Shown in pieces: positions 52,891-61,298 of a stretch of 64,000 nucleotides of DNA (position 1 is the first letter of the stretch; every line of letters begins with the position of its first letter). The notes under the pieces were generated by a model. That model saw only the letters and a program-made list of their open reading frames with translations, made no database searches and was not told the origin of the DNA. Where the stretch lies: positions 897-64,896 of the forward strand of contig NZ_RCZH01000016.1 in NCBI RefSeq assembly GCF_006438875.1, written 5' to 3'. Origin of the DNA: Flavobacterium pectinovorum (lineage in GTDB: Bacteria; Bacteroidota; Bacteroidia; Flavobacteriales; Flavobacteriaceae). The position numbers and the translations under genes are program-made.

Positions 52891-53614
52891 TGGTTTTTCC
52901 AAATCTACGTTCTCTTTTTTGATAACTAATAATAGCCTCATATAAATCTTGGTCTTTAAAGTCTGGCCATAAGACATTAGTAAAATATAATTCTGCATAG
53001 GCTATTTGCCACAGCAAAAAATTACTTATTCTATGTTCTCCACTTGTTCGTATTAATAAATCTACGTCAGGTAAATTTTGCGTGTAAAGATGCTCATTTA
53101 TAATTGAATCGTCAATAGTGTCTATTGAAATTATATTATTTTTAACTTTATCACTGATGATTCTCACAGCATTTACCAATTCTTCTCGTGATCCGTAACT
53201 TAAAGCCAGTGTTAGCGTGAGACGTGTATTGTTTTTGGTCTTATCAATTACATCAAGAAGTTCTTTTTGTGCAGAATTTGGTAATTTATCAAGATTACCA
53301 ATTGCATTAAGTTTGATGTTGTTTTCTTGTAAAGTAACCAGCTCTTTTTTTAGAGAATTGATCAATATTTTCATTAATGTATCAACCTCCAGTTTTGGGC
53401 GATTCCAGTTTTCTGTAGAAAAAGCATATAAGGTAAGATACTCAATGCCAATTTTGGCGCAAGTGGTAATTGTTTTCTTAACAGATTTCGTTCCATTCTC
53501 ATGGCCAAAAGCTCTTAAAAAGCCTTGCTGTTTTGCCCAGCGACCATTTCCGTCCATAATAATGGCCAGATGTTTGGGTAAATTTGTTTGATCTATAGAG
53601 TCTAGTAAGTTCAT
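52874..53614 (-). CDS. uppS: Isoprenyl transferase (undecaprenyl diphosphate synthase)
   Basis: 246 residues from ATG 53614 (MNLLDSIDQTNLPKHLAIIMDGNGRWA, quoted in part); the 12 upstream residues overlap the DUF6089 gene. MDGNGRWAKQQG binds the diphosphate, and YLTLYAFSTENW and LLIRTSGEHRISNFLLWQ (parts) are the conserved cis-prenyltransferase regions. It makes the C55 carrier lipid for peptidoglycan and surface polysaccharide. Four bases after DUF6089; overlaps the probable bamA start. Confidence 0.96.
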   Translation of the reverse strand: MNLLDSIDQTNLPKHLAIIMDGNGRWAKQQGFLRAFGHENGTKSVKKTITTCAKIGIEYLTLYAFSTENWNRPKLEVDTLMKILINSLKKELVTLQENNIKLNAIGNLDKLPNSAQKELLDVIDKTKNNTRLTLTLALSYGSREELVNAVRIISDKVKNNIISIDTIDDSIINEHLYTQNLPDVDLLIRTSGEHRISNFLLWQIAYAELYFTNVLWPDFKDQDLYEAIISYQKRERRFGKTSEQIK

Positions 53615-53618
53615 TGTA

Positions 53619-54308
53619 TTAATATGCGCAATAGCAAGGTTTTTGTCCAAAGGTATAGGTTAAAGTAATACCTGAGAAGACGTACCAGTCATTATTATTT
53701 AAATTCCCGAATTTTTTTATATTCGAGTTGCTTGTATTAGGATTACTTCCGTCAATATCATCTGTAAAAGTATAGCGAGCTCCAACTTCGGCACCTAGAA
53801 TCCAATGTGGCGCTATATTCGATTTTACACCTAATATAATAGGTATAGCAAACGAACCAGATCTTTGTGAAGTAGTAATATTTGGGTTGGATACTTGTCT
53901 ATACAATTCATCGTATCTAAAATAACTTAAACCGGAGAATATATAAGGAGTAACTTTTGGATGATAATCGTGCAGGTTAAAATCAAAAAAATTAAATTCT
54001 AAACCGGCAGATAATTCCTGTACCGTATTTTCAAAACTATAACCTCTTTTATTTCGTCCTGTTTCTTTCGAATCGTAATCATTTCCGGCTACAGAAGATT
54101 GTGTATAAGAAAAGCGATAAGAATGACGTGGACTTTTGTTCCACTTGTACAAAACACCAAAAGCTAGTTTCTCGGGAGCGATATAGGTTGTACTTCCTAC
54201 GTCTCCAACAAAGTTACTTCCGCCAAGAAAAACACCTATCTCATTGATTTGAGCATTTAGTGTGATAAAGGGGAAAAAACATAACAATAAATTAAAAATT
54301 TTCTTCAT
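53619..54308 (-). CDS. DUF6089 family beta-barrel protein
   Basis: 229 residues. The signal peptide ends TLNAQ (about 19). NEIGVFLGGSNFVGDVG is the characteristic opening, and strands continue to a Cys pair in the last residues (KPCYCAY). It is a small outer-membrane protein found upstream of uppS-bamA in many Bacteroidota; function unknown. First gene of the operon, with the -7 box at 54327-54334. Confidence 0.88.
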   Translation of the reverse strand: MKKIFNLLLCFFPFITLNAQINEIGVFLGGSNFVGDVGSTTYIAPEKLAFGVLYKWNKSPRHSYRFSYTQSSVAGNDYDSKETGRNKRGYSFENTVQELSAGLEFNFFDFNLHDYHPKVTPYIFSGLSYFRYDELYRQVSNPNITTSQRSGSFAIPIILGVKSNIAPHWILGAEVGARYTFTDDIDGSNPNTSNSNIKKFGNLNNNDWYVFSGITLTYTFGQKPCYCAY

Positions 54309-54326
54309 TTAATTCAAAATTGCGTG

Positions 54327-54334
54327 CAAATATA
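54327..54334 (-). promoter_or_regulatory. Putative promoter of the DUF6089-uppS-bamA-ompH-ompH operon
   Basis: The minus strand reads TATATTTG (TAnnTTTG) 19 bases before the DUF6089 start. Confidence 0.6.
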
Positions 54335-54481
54335 ATAATTATCGATACGAATCAACGTTGCTTTAGTTAAATGTGCTTTTTTTTAAATTTACGGTATGAA
54401 TTTCAGACATTTAATGAAGATTCGATACATGCAGAACGAGAAAAAGTGGTATTATCGTATAGTGGGATGTCAGAAAAGGAC

Positions 54482-55366
54482 TTAGTTTCTTTTGTCTTCT
54501 CCCCAAAGTAGCTTATTTCTTAATGTTTTCAAGAAAGTTTCACCCGGTATTTCGACCATTTTTATTTTAAAATCAGTTTTTTTGATGGTCAAAATAGATT
54601 CGTTTTTTACCGAAGCTATTCTCGAATCTAAGGAAACTAAATATTGATCTTCTCGTCCGGAAACACGCAATTTAACTTCGGTATCATCAGGAATAACCAG
54701 AGGTCTTGCTGTTAAGTTATGAGGTGCGATAGGAGTTATTACTAAACTTTTGACATCCGGAGTTAATAACGGACCGCCACAACTCAGGGAATATCCGGTA
54801 GAACCGGTAGGAGTTGAGATAATCAAACCATCTGCCCAATATGAGTTTAAGTATTCATCATTTAGATAGGTCTCAACTGTAATCATTGATGTAGTATCTT
54901 TTCGGCTGACAGTAACCTCATTCATAGCAAAATTCAAATCTTCAATTGCTTCGTTTTTTGGATCACAAGTAAGGCTTAGTAAAGTCCTTTCGGAAGTAGT
55001 GTAGTTTTTATCGATCACAAATTGCAAGAAGCTGTCGATGTTTTCTTTTTGAACTGTAGCCAAAAATCCCAGTCTTCCGGCATTAATTCCTAAAATAGGA
55101 ACACCGGAATCACGAACTAAAGTCGCTGCTCTCAAAATGGTTCCGTCGCCACCAATACTAATTAACATTTCAAAACTATTATCTAAAGACGTTGTTGACG
55201 AAAAAGTTTCATACCCTTTGTCAACGAGTTGTTTTTCGTGAAGCATTTTTAGAAAATTTTCTTCAATTACCATTTCAACATTATTGGAATTGAAGAATGA
55301 AAAAATGTCCTTAATAATAGGTTCGGTACTGTTTTGATAATACTGTCCGTATATGGCTACTTTCAT
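54482..55366 (-). CDS. nadK: NAD kinase
   Basis: 294 residues. The diphosphate-binding motif is SIGGDGTILRA, the conserved NE is in FAMNEVTVSR, and DGLIISTPTGSTGYSLS is the nucleotide-binding loop. It phosphorylates NAD to NADP with ATP in the cytosol. Between it and the upstream CBS gene lies a short tandem and inverted repeat, so co-transcription with the CBS gene is uncertain. Confidence 0.96.
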   Translation of the reverse strand: MKVAIYGQYYQNSTEPIIKDIFSFFNSNNVEMVIEENFLKMLHEKQLVDKGYETFSSTTSLDNSFEMLISIGGDGTILRAATLVRDSGVPILGINAGRLGFLATVQKENIDSFLQFVIDKNYTTSERTLLSLTCDPKNEAIEDLNFAMNEVTVSRKDTTSMITVETYLNDEYLNSYWADGLIISTPTGSTGYSLSCGGPLLTPDVKSLVITPIAPHNLTARPLVIPDDTEVKLRVSGREDQYLVSLDSRIASVKNESILTIKKTDFKIKMVEIPGETFLKTLRNKLLWGEDKRN

Positions 55367-55373
55367 TTTTTTT

Positions 55374-55428
55374 AATTAGATAATTTGGCAATGTGTCAAT
55401 TAGATAATTTGGCAATGTGTCAATTAGA
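55374..55428. repeat. 24-bp tandem repeat, two copies plus a fragment
   Basis: The unit beginning AATTAGATAATTTGG is present at 55374-55397 and 55398-55421, identical, followed by a 7-base start of a third. An inverted variant (TTATCTAATT...) follows at about 55441-55475. Confidence 0.85.
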
Positions 55429-55474
55429 AGGACTCAGAAATTATCTAATTATCTAATTGACTCATTATCTAATT

Positions 55475-56134
55475 TTATATATTAAGATACTTGTCTAAGT
55501 AGTCTGAGCGTTCTTTTAAGCTATTAATATAGGCGTCTTCCTGATGTTCTGAGATTATATCATAATTATAGCGTCTAAAAGTCTGAATGATTTCATTCAT
55601 GGGACCAACGCCAATCTTTATCGTGATTTGCACATTTTCCAAATCAGCTTCGGATATAAAACAGCCTAAAATTTTACCATTATTACTCTCTACAATCTGC
55701 GTTACCTGACCCATAGAATAATCTAAAAGACCTTTTTGGACAATAATAATTCCGCCTTGCTCTTTTAAAAACGGAGTTTCCTGAAAAAATTTCATGATAT
55801 CTTCCATTTCATAATAACCAATATAGGCATTATTTTCGTCAAGAACGGGAATCACATTGGTATGATTTTTAGCAAAAACTTCTAAAACATCCAGCCAAAG
55901 CATTGATTTTCGGGCAAAAAAACGTTCTAAAGTATATTTGTAATCAATAGCTTTTTTATCCGTGTCAAAAGTTTCAACATCATCAGAAGCAATACTTCCA
56001 ATGAAAATTCCATTCTCCAAAACCGGAAAATGCGAGAAATTCAAATCCGCAAAAAAGTCCTGAACAGAGGCTATCGTTTCCTGACTATCAATCGCTCTGA
56101 AATCATTGGTGATATAATTTGTAATTTCTGTCAT
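55475..56134 (-). CDS. CBS-domain protein with ACT-like C-terminus
   Basis: 219 residues. Two CBS units (about 5-55 with FSHFPVLENGIFIGSI and 70-125 with VIPVLDENNAYIGYYEMED), then a segment of about 85 residues (GGIIIVQKGLLDYSMGQVTQIVESN, quoted in part, to YDIISEH) that resembles an ACT fold. Ligand-sensing regulator of unknown target. It is upstream of nadK and divergent from pdxJ in a conserved flavobacterial arrangement as I remember it. Confidence 0.85.
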   Translation of the reverse strand: MTEITNYITNDFRAIDSQETIASVQDFFADLNFSHFPVLENGIFIGSIASDDVETFDTDKKAIDYKYTLERFFARKSMLWLDVLEVFAKNHTNVIPVLDENNAYIGYYEMEDIMKFFQETPFLKEQGGIIIVQKGLLDYSMGQVTQIVESNNGKILGCFISEADLENVQITIKIGVGPMNEIIQTFRRYNYDIISEHQEDAYINSLKERSDYLDKYLNI

Positions 56135-56201
56135 AAATCAATTGGAGATATTTGATTGCAAAATAATCAAAAAATAGCAAAAACTGCTACGTTTTACTTT
56201 G

Positions 56202-56209
56202 TATTTTTG
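56202..56209 (+). promoter_or_regulatory. Putative -7 box of pdxJ
   Basis: TATTTTTG (TAnnTTTG) 42 bases before the pdxJ ATG in the 117-bp divergent gap. Confidence 0.5.
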
Positions 56210-56251
56210 TCGTAACAAATATAGTGTTACTAGAATTAATTATCTATTTAT

Positions 56252-56965
56252 ATGACAAAGTTAAGTGTAAATATCAATAAAATTGCAACCTTAAGAAATG
56301 CGCGTGGCGGAAATGTTCCTGATTTATTGAAAGTTGCCACAGATCTTCAGAATTTCGGAGCTCAGGGAATCACCATTCACCCACGTCCGGACGAGCGTCA
56401 CATTCGTTATCAGGATGCACGTGATTTAAAAGCAATCGTACATACCGAATATAATATTGAAGGAAATCCCCAACATAATTTTATCGATTTAGTATTAGAA
56501 TGCAAACCTACGCAGGTAACTTTGGTTCCGGACGCAATTGGAGCGATTACATCTTCTGCGGGTTGGGATACTAAAAAAAATGAAGCATACTTAATCGAAG
56601 TTGTTCAGGAATTTCAGCGTAACGGAATCAGAACTTCGATTTTTGTTGATCCGGTTCTGGAAATTATCGAAGGAGCCAAAAAAATAGGAACGGACAGAAT
56701 CGAATTATATACCGAAGCTTTTGCACATCAATATAGTTTAGGTAATAAAAACGGAATCGATCCTTATGTCGAAGCTGCAAAATTAGCCAACGAATTAGGT
56801 TTAGGAATTAATGCCGGACACGATTTGAGTTTAGATAATGTTCAGTTTTTCAATCAAAATATACCGGGTTTATTAGAAGTTTCTATTGGACATGCTTTAA
56901 TTTCAGAAGCGCTTTATCTGGGATTGGATAATGTGGTGAATATGTATTTGAATAAATTGAAATAA
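56252..56965 (+). CDS. pdxJ: Pyridoxine 5'-phosphate synthase
   Basis: 237 residues. TKLSVNINKIATLRNARG and the catalytic-site HPRPDERHI are conserved in PdxJ, as are TLVPDAIGAITSS and the C-terminal GLGINAGHDLSLDN. It condenses 1-deoxy-D-xylulose 5-phosphate with 3-amino-2-oxopropyl phosphate in vitamin B6 synthesis. Followed by a perfect hairpin that can act as terminator. Confidence 0.96.
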   Translation: MTKLSVNINKIATLRNARGGNVPDLLKVATDLQNFGAQGITIHPRPDERHIRYQDARDLKAIVHTEYNIEGNPQHNFIDLVLECKPTQVTLVPDAIGAITSSAGWDTKKNEAYLIEVVQEFQRNGIRTSIFVDPVLEIIEGAKKIGTDRIELYTEAFAHQYSLGNKNGIDPYVEAAKLANELGLGINAGHDLSLDNVQFFNQNIPGLLEVSIGHALISEALYLGLDNVVNMYLNKLK

Positions 56966-57016
56966 AATAAAAATATATAAGGCATGACCCATATTAAAGT
57001 GGGCGGGCTATTCGTT

Positions 57017-57079
57017 GCAATCGTCCCTAGATCTAACAGATTTTAAAAACCTGTTAGATCTAGGGACGATTGCTTTTTT
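57017..57079 (+). terminator. Perfect 23-bp hairpin with T tract after pdxJ
   Basis: Arms 57017-57039 and 57051-57073 are perfect complements (core CCCTAGATCTAACAG), loop 11 nt, followed by T6 at 57074-57079. It lies 52 bases after the pdxJ stop. The arm length is greater than for other terminators here. Confidence 0.7.
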
Positions 57080-57090
57080 GTCACAATTTG

Positions 57091-57205
57091 TCATTTCGAC
57101 CGGAGGGAGAAATCACATCCAGAGAGCAACGAATCTTAATCACATTCTAATTTTTTTCAGGACGTTACCGCCGTTATGTGATTTCTCCCTTCGGTCGAAA
57201 TGATA
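57091..57205. repeat. Long inverted-repeat element, second copy of the GTCATTTCGAC family
   Basis: Arms near 57091-57118 and 57175-57204 are inverted copies (TCATTTCGACCGG...GAGAAATCACAT). The interior differs from the copy at 6207-6302. Confidence 0.7.
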
Positions 57206-57228
57206 AGATTGTGGTTATGATGCGAAGG

Positions 57229-57273
57229 ACGGATTGAAATCCATCCCTACAATATGTTTTGTTCCTACGGAAC
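57229..57273 (-). repeat. Two-hairpin palindromic element, copy 5
   Basis: Minus-strand reading: hairpin 1 GTTCC-GTA-GGAAC (57261-57273), linker ATATTGTAGGG, hairpin 2 ATGGATT-TC-AATCCGT (57229-57244). The T-G pair in hairpin 2 is a G-U wobble only on this strand, which fixes the functional strand. Confidence 0.8.
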
Positions 57274-57296
57274 ATTTTTGTAAAATTCCGAGAAGC

Positions 57297-57328
57297 AAAC
57301 CCGACAGGTTTTTAAAACCTGTTGGGTT
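57297..57328. repeat. Imperfect palindrome with AACAGGTT core
   Basis: AAACCCGACAGG and CCTGTTGGGTTT pair with one G-T wobble around a short A/T loop. Its core overlaps in sequence with the loop region of the hairpin at 57017-57073. Confidence 0.6.
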
Positions 57329-57370
57329 TCGTGCTGTTTGTCCTTGCGAGGAACGAAGCAATCTCATCTA

Positions 57371-57443
57371 ATATTCGACAAAGATTGAACTTTCTATGCG
57401 GAGTTTCTGGTGTGATTTCTCCCTCCGGTCGAAATGACAAGAT
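57371..57443 (-). repeat. Half copy of the long inverted-repeat element
   Basis: Contains TCGACAAAGATTG then CGGAGTTTCTGGTGTGATT and the CGAAATGAC end, matching the right part of the element at 6207-6302. The left arm is missing or replaced. Confidence 0.65.
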
Positions 57444-57631
57444 TTGGGAGTTAAATTCCTCTTATTGTTATAACATACTATAGTATGTCGGAAATAATAA
57501 ATAAAAATTACACCTTTGCTAGAATTAAAATAAGTAGCTAAATTCTGAAAAAAAAATATTAGAAATAATGATTTAAGAATTAAGACAACACTGTACATCT
57601 GTAATAAAATGCAAATAAAAAAATACTATAA

Positions 57632-57973
57632 ATGGAAATAAATGAAACCAAAACAATCGAAAATCTTAGAAAATTAACTGCGTTATATTTCAACACCTTA
57701 AAACCTTCTACGAATAAAACAGGTACTTATACGACTCAAATTAAAATGTCAAGTTACTCGGAGCTTGGCTGTGTTATTACCGAAACCCTCAAATTATGTA
57801 TTGTTGCTTTGGATCACGAGGCGCATAAAACTTCGGATACTATTAAAACTTCACCTATTGATGTGGCACTTGTTTTAGAAATGGTGTTGGAAATGTTTCC
57901 TACTGATGAATTGGAGATACTAGATGAAATTAATCAGATGCTTGCTGCAAATTCTCAAATTCTTAATGAATAA
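57632..57973 (+). CDS. Small conserved protein of unknown function, paralogue of 5556-5882
   Basis: 113 residues from ATG 57632 (MEINETKTIENLRKL). It aligns end to end with the 108-residue protein at 5556 without gaps of note, sharing SYSELGC, ITETLKLCIVALD, AHKTSDT and TSPI. It has five extra C-terminal residues. Helical, cytosolic-looking, no membrane segment. Unrecognised family. Both copies stand alone next to palindromic repeat blocks. Confidence 0.75.
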   Translation: MEINETKTIENLRKLTALYFNTLKPSTNKTGTYTTQIKMSSYSELGCVITETLKLCIVALDHEAHKTSDTIKTSPIDVALVLEMVLEMFPTDELEILDEINQMLAANSQILNE

Positions 57974-58112
57974 ATGATTGAATTTTTTTTGTGTCATTTA
58001 TGAAAAAATAAACTTTTTTGGAACATGAATTTTAAAGAAAAAATAAAATATTTACTTACACTAAGAATTGATTTATAATTGATTATTTTCGCACTTTTCT
58101 TATTAAAACCAC

Positions 58113-60392
58113 GTGCCAAAAACTATAATTCTCTTCTTTTTATTCTGTTTCTCCAATGTATTTGCGCAATCTAAAGGCAATATTGCAGGAAACATAAAAT
58201 CTTCCGAAAACGAAAACCTTGTTGGCGCAAGTATTTCTTTCGATGCAAATAAGCAACCCTACTATACAATTACGGATTCTATTGGGAACTTTTTACAAAA
58301 TATTCCGTTAGGGAAAGTCGAAATTGCCGTTGACCAATTGGGTTATTTAAAAAAAACGATCAATTTTAATTTTACAAAAGACACGATAATTTCGATTGTA
58401 TTAGAAAAAGATATTTCGCTTTTGAAAGAAGTAATAATAGCAAATGATAAAAAAAGTGGAATCACCACTTTATCAGGCGGTAAATTATCCTTCAATTTAA
58501 AAGAGTTATCCGGTGTTCCAACCGTTTTAGGAACTACAGATATTATAAAACTTTTGCAGTTAACGCCCGGAGTTCAGAATTCCGGCGATGCAAACGGATA
58601 TTTATATGTAAGAGGTGGAGATCCGGGACACAACGCGATTTTATACAACGGAACACCTATATATGGAATGTCGCATTTATTGGGTATTTTTCCTTTTTAT
58701 AACACAGATCATATTAAGGAAGTAGAATTTGATAAATCCAGTTCTAATGCGAAATATGGCGGACGTTTGAGTTCTACAACACTTTTGCTTCCTAATAAAA
58801 ATATACCTTCTGAATTTGGAATACAAGGAAATGTTGGAATTTTAGCCTCACAATTAAGTCTGGCGATTCCGGTAACAAAAAATTCCGGTTTTTATATCTC
58901 AGGCAGAAAAACTTATATTGACGAAATTGTTTCGCCATTATTGAGTTCAGGTTCTAAGAACGATGATGTTCAGGATATGAAATACGGCTTTTCAGATGGA
59001 AATATTACTTTTGTGTCTCAGATTTCAAAGAATAATCTTTTTTCTATTGATGCTTTTATTAGCGGAGACGAATTGAAAATTAAAGATGAGAATCTGGCTT
59101 TAAGAACCAATTTAAAATGGAGTAATTTTACAGTTTCGCCAACTTTAATCACCACATTTTCGCCTAAAGTAAGCATGTCAAATTCGGTTTATTTTACGCA
59201 ATATTCGAATAATTTAGAGATGGAACAGGCGACAATTCAGTTTGGAGTTTCTTCTTATGTAAAAGATTTTGGCTTTACAAATTCGGTACGTTATTCCGTC
59301 AAAAATATTCCTTTTGAATCAGGTTTACAATATGTCTATCATGATTTACAGCCGCAAAAAGTCAATGTCGAAAATCTGACTTCTAATAATAATACATCAC
59401 AAAATAGTATAATTAATGCCAATGAAGCTGCTGTTTTTACTACGGCTAAACCAAAGATATTTGAGAATCTAATGGCTGAATTAGGACTTCGAATCAACTA
59501 TTATACTTCGGGATCTAAGGATTCTTATTTGCATTTTCAGCCACGTGTGATATTGAATTATTATCCAAATGACAAGTATTCTTTTTATGCTTCTTATAAT
59601 AAACAATATCAGTATTTAAGTTTAATAACGACTTCGAGCGTTGGAATTCCGACTGATTTTTGGATCGCCAGTTCCGACGGAATAAAACCACAATCATCGG
59701 ATGAGTTTTCTGTTGGTTCAAATCAGACTATTTCGAGAAACTTTAGTTCTTCTTTAGGAGGATTTTACCGTTCGATGAAAGATTTACTTGAATATCCGTA
59801 TGGAATTACGCAGTTTAACGAAACTACAACATTAAAGAATGATTTATTGGTTGGAAAAGGAAAAGCTTACGGACTTGAAATGATGTTGAAAAAAAGTAAC
59901 GGAAAATTTACCGGCTGGTTGAGTTATACGCTAAGCTGGTCTGATAGAAATTTTGATGAACTGAATAATGGAAATACTTATTTTGCAAAATACGATCGTC
60001 GTCATAACCTTTCGTTAGTGGGAATGTATGATTTAAATTCAAAGTGGAATTTTGGCGTTACACAGATATTCAGTTCCGGAAACCGATTTACAATGCCAAC
60101 TTCCTGGTATTTTATTAATAATAATCCAGTCAAGGAATATTCAGGATATAACAATGCGCAGATGCCAAATTATATCAGAACAGATCTTTCGGTAAATTAC
60201 TTTTTCGTGAAAACGAATAAAAAAGAAAGCGCTTTGAATTTTTCTATTTACAATACATTCAATATTGATAATCCAATTTATGTCGTGCTGGATGTTCAGG
60301 TAAACAAAGACAAAAACAGTGTAGTTGTAAAACAAGAAGAGAAGGTTTTGTATCGAATATTGCCTTCGATAAGCTGGAGATTTAAATTTTAA
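58113..60392 (+). CDS. TonB-dependent receptor with carboxypeptidase-regulatory-like domain
   Basis: 759 residues from GTG 58113 (MPKTIILFFLFCFSNVFAQ). After the signal peptide, residues about 22-105 form a regulatory-like beta-sandwich (GNIAGNIKSSENENLVGAS, in part), residues about 125-235 the plug (LLQLTPGVQNSGDANGYLYVRGGDPGHNAILYNG, in part) and the rest the 22-strand barrel ending WRFKF. The length is at the short end for the class. It imports an unknown ligand using TonB. The DUF4249 lipoprotein follows after 3 bases, as in other receptor-DUF4249 pairs. Confidence 0.92.
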   Translation: MPKTIILFFLFCFSNVFAQSKGNIAGNIKSSENENLVGASISFDANKQPYYTITDSIGNFLQNIPLGKVEIAVDQLGYLKKTINFNFTKDTIISIVLEKDISLLKEVIIANDKKSGITTLSGGKLSFNLKELSGVPTVLGTTDIIKLLQLTPGVQNSGDANGYLYVRGGDPGHNAILYNGTPIYGMSHLLGIFPFYNTDHIKEVEFDKSSSNAKYGGRLSSTTLLLPNKNIPSEFGIQGNVGILASQLSLAIPVTKNSGFYISGRKTYIDEIVSPLLSSGSKNDDVQDMKYGFSDGNITFVSQISKNNLFSIDAFISGDELKIKDENLALRTNLKWSNFTVSPTLITTFSPKVSMSNSVYFTQYSNNLEMEQATIQFGVSSYVKDFGFTNSVRYSVKNIPFESGLQYVYHDLQPQKVNVENLTSNNNTSQNSIINANEAAVFTTAKPKIFENLMAELGLRINYYTSGSKDSYLHFQPRVILNYYPNDKYSFYASYNKQYQYLSLITTSSVGIPTDFWIASSDGIKPQSSDEFSVGSNQTISRNFSSSLGGFYRSMKDLLEYPYGITQFNETTTLKNDLLVGKGKAYGLEMMLKKSNGKFTGWLSYTLSWSDRNFDELNNGNTYFAKYDRRHNLSLVGMYDLNSKWNFGVTQIFSSGNRFTMPTSWYFINNNPVKEYSGYNNAQMPNYIRTDLSVNYFFVKTNKKESALNFSIYNTFNIDNPIYVVLDVQVNKDKNSVVVKQEEKVLYRILPSISWRFKF

Positions 60393-60395
60393 AAG

Positions 60396-61247
60396 ATGAA
60401 AAAATATATACTATTTCTTTTTGCTATAATTTTGACAAGTTGTTCAAAAGAGGACTTTAGCGAGCAAAGTATTGAATCTAAAGTTGTAGTTGAAGGTTGG
60501 ATAGAAGAAGGTGATTATGCGCAGGTTTTGCTTTCGAGCAGTATTCCGGTTACAGATGTTATTGATTCTACAAATGTTTTGAATCATGTCATCAGATCGG
60601 CAAAAATCACGATTTCTGACGGGCAAACCTCCGAAGTTTTAAGAGTTAAAAATGACAAGAACAGAGTGCCGCCATTTGTCTATTTTGGGTCAACCTTAAA
60701 AGGAGAAGCAGGGAAAGAATATTCGCTTAAAATTGAATATTTAAATAGGGTAATAGAAGCTGTAACAACAATTCCAAAATCAGTAGTTCTTAAAAGTGCG
60801 GAATATATAAAGAAGAATGTCACCGATACAACAGGGTATGTCTTTGTAAAATTTGAGGATCCTGTAAACGAAAAAAATTACTATCAGATTGCGACGAAAA
60901 TTGATGGTGAAGAGCCTGTTTTTGTTCCTTCGTTTTATGGCAATTTAGATGATAAAAATTTTAGCATAGCTCAAGTTTCGCAACAAGTAACCAGAGGAAT
61001 TTTGCTTTTTCCTAAAACAAAGTTTACGCCTTATTTTGCCGATGGAGATTTGATCTATGTAAAATTAAGAACTCAAAACAAAGAGGCCTTAGATTTCTGG
61101 AACAGTTGGCAAAACGAAATTGTAAACAGTAAAAATCCAATATATCCGGCAAATGCAAGTTTAAAATCCAATATAAAAGGCGGAATTGGTATTTGGGCGG
61201 GATATGGACAAAGTACTTTAGTGGTAAAAACACCTCCAAAAAAATAA
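60396..61247 (+). CDS. DUF4249 family lipoprotein
   Basis: 283 residues. The lipobox is ILTSC (Cys about 16). SKVVVEGWIEEGDYAQVLLSSS (in part) near the N-terminus and KEYSLKIEYL fit the DUF4249 Ig-like pattern. Its gene follows a TonB-dependent receptor, so it is probably the surface partner of that receptor, comparable in position to SusD-like proteins but unrelated. Substrate unknown. A strong bidirectional terminator overlaps its stop. Confidence 0.88.
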   Translation: MKKYILFLFAIILTSCSKEDFSEQSIESKVVVEGWIEEGDYAQVLLSSSIPVTDVIDSTNVLNHVIRSAKITISDGQTSEVLRVKNDKNRVPPFVYFGSTLKGEAGKEYSLKIEYLNRVIEAVTTIPKSVVLKSAEYIKKNVTDTTGYVFVKFEDPVNEKNYYQIATKIDGEEPVFVPSFYGNLDDKNFSIAQVSQQVTRGILLFPKTKFTPYFADGDLIYVKLRTQNKEALDFWNSWQNEIVNSKNPIYPANASLKSNIKGGIGIWAGYGQSTLVVKTPPKK

Positions 61248-61277
61248 AGCCGATTTGAATGATTTCAAATCGGCTTT
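61246..61277. terminator. Bidirectional terminator between converging genes
   Basis: Perfect 14-base arms 61246-61259 and 61264-61277 (core AAAGCCGATTTGAA) with a 4-nt loop, A's on the left side. The DUF4249 stop is at its left edge. Confidence 0.82.
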
Positions 61278-61298
61278 AAGTTGTTTTCTAAAAGATTC

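Larger units (their letters stand above)
56966..57631. other. 666-bp intergenic region of repeats and hairpins
   Basis: No gene seen. In order it holds a perfect 23-bp inverted repeat (57017-57073), a long inverted element (57091-57205), two-hairpin element copy 5 (57229-57273), a hairpin whose core spells ACAGGTT/AACCTGT (57297-57328), and a right-half copy of the long inverted element (57371-57443). The final 190 bases are AT-rich leader of the small gene at 57632. Confidence 0.7.

Noticed and set aside
52891..52998. Upstream extension of bamA
   Set aside because: It overlaps uppS and places non-signal sequence before a clean signal peptide. GTG 52890 or 52866 fits better.
54396..54485. 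29-residue plus-strand frame (MNFRHLMKIRYMQ...) between nadK and the DUF6089 gene
   Set aside because: Very short, only a near-match TAAATTTA upstream, and it ends over the nadK stop. It could be a small protein, but nothing in the window supports it.
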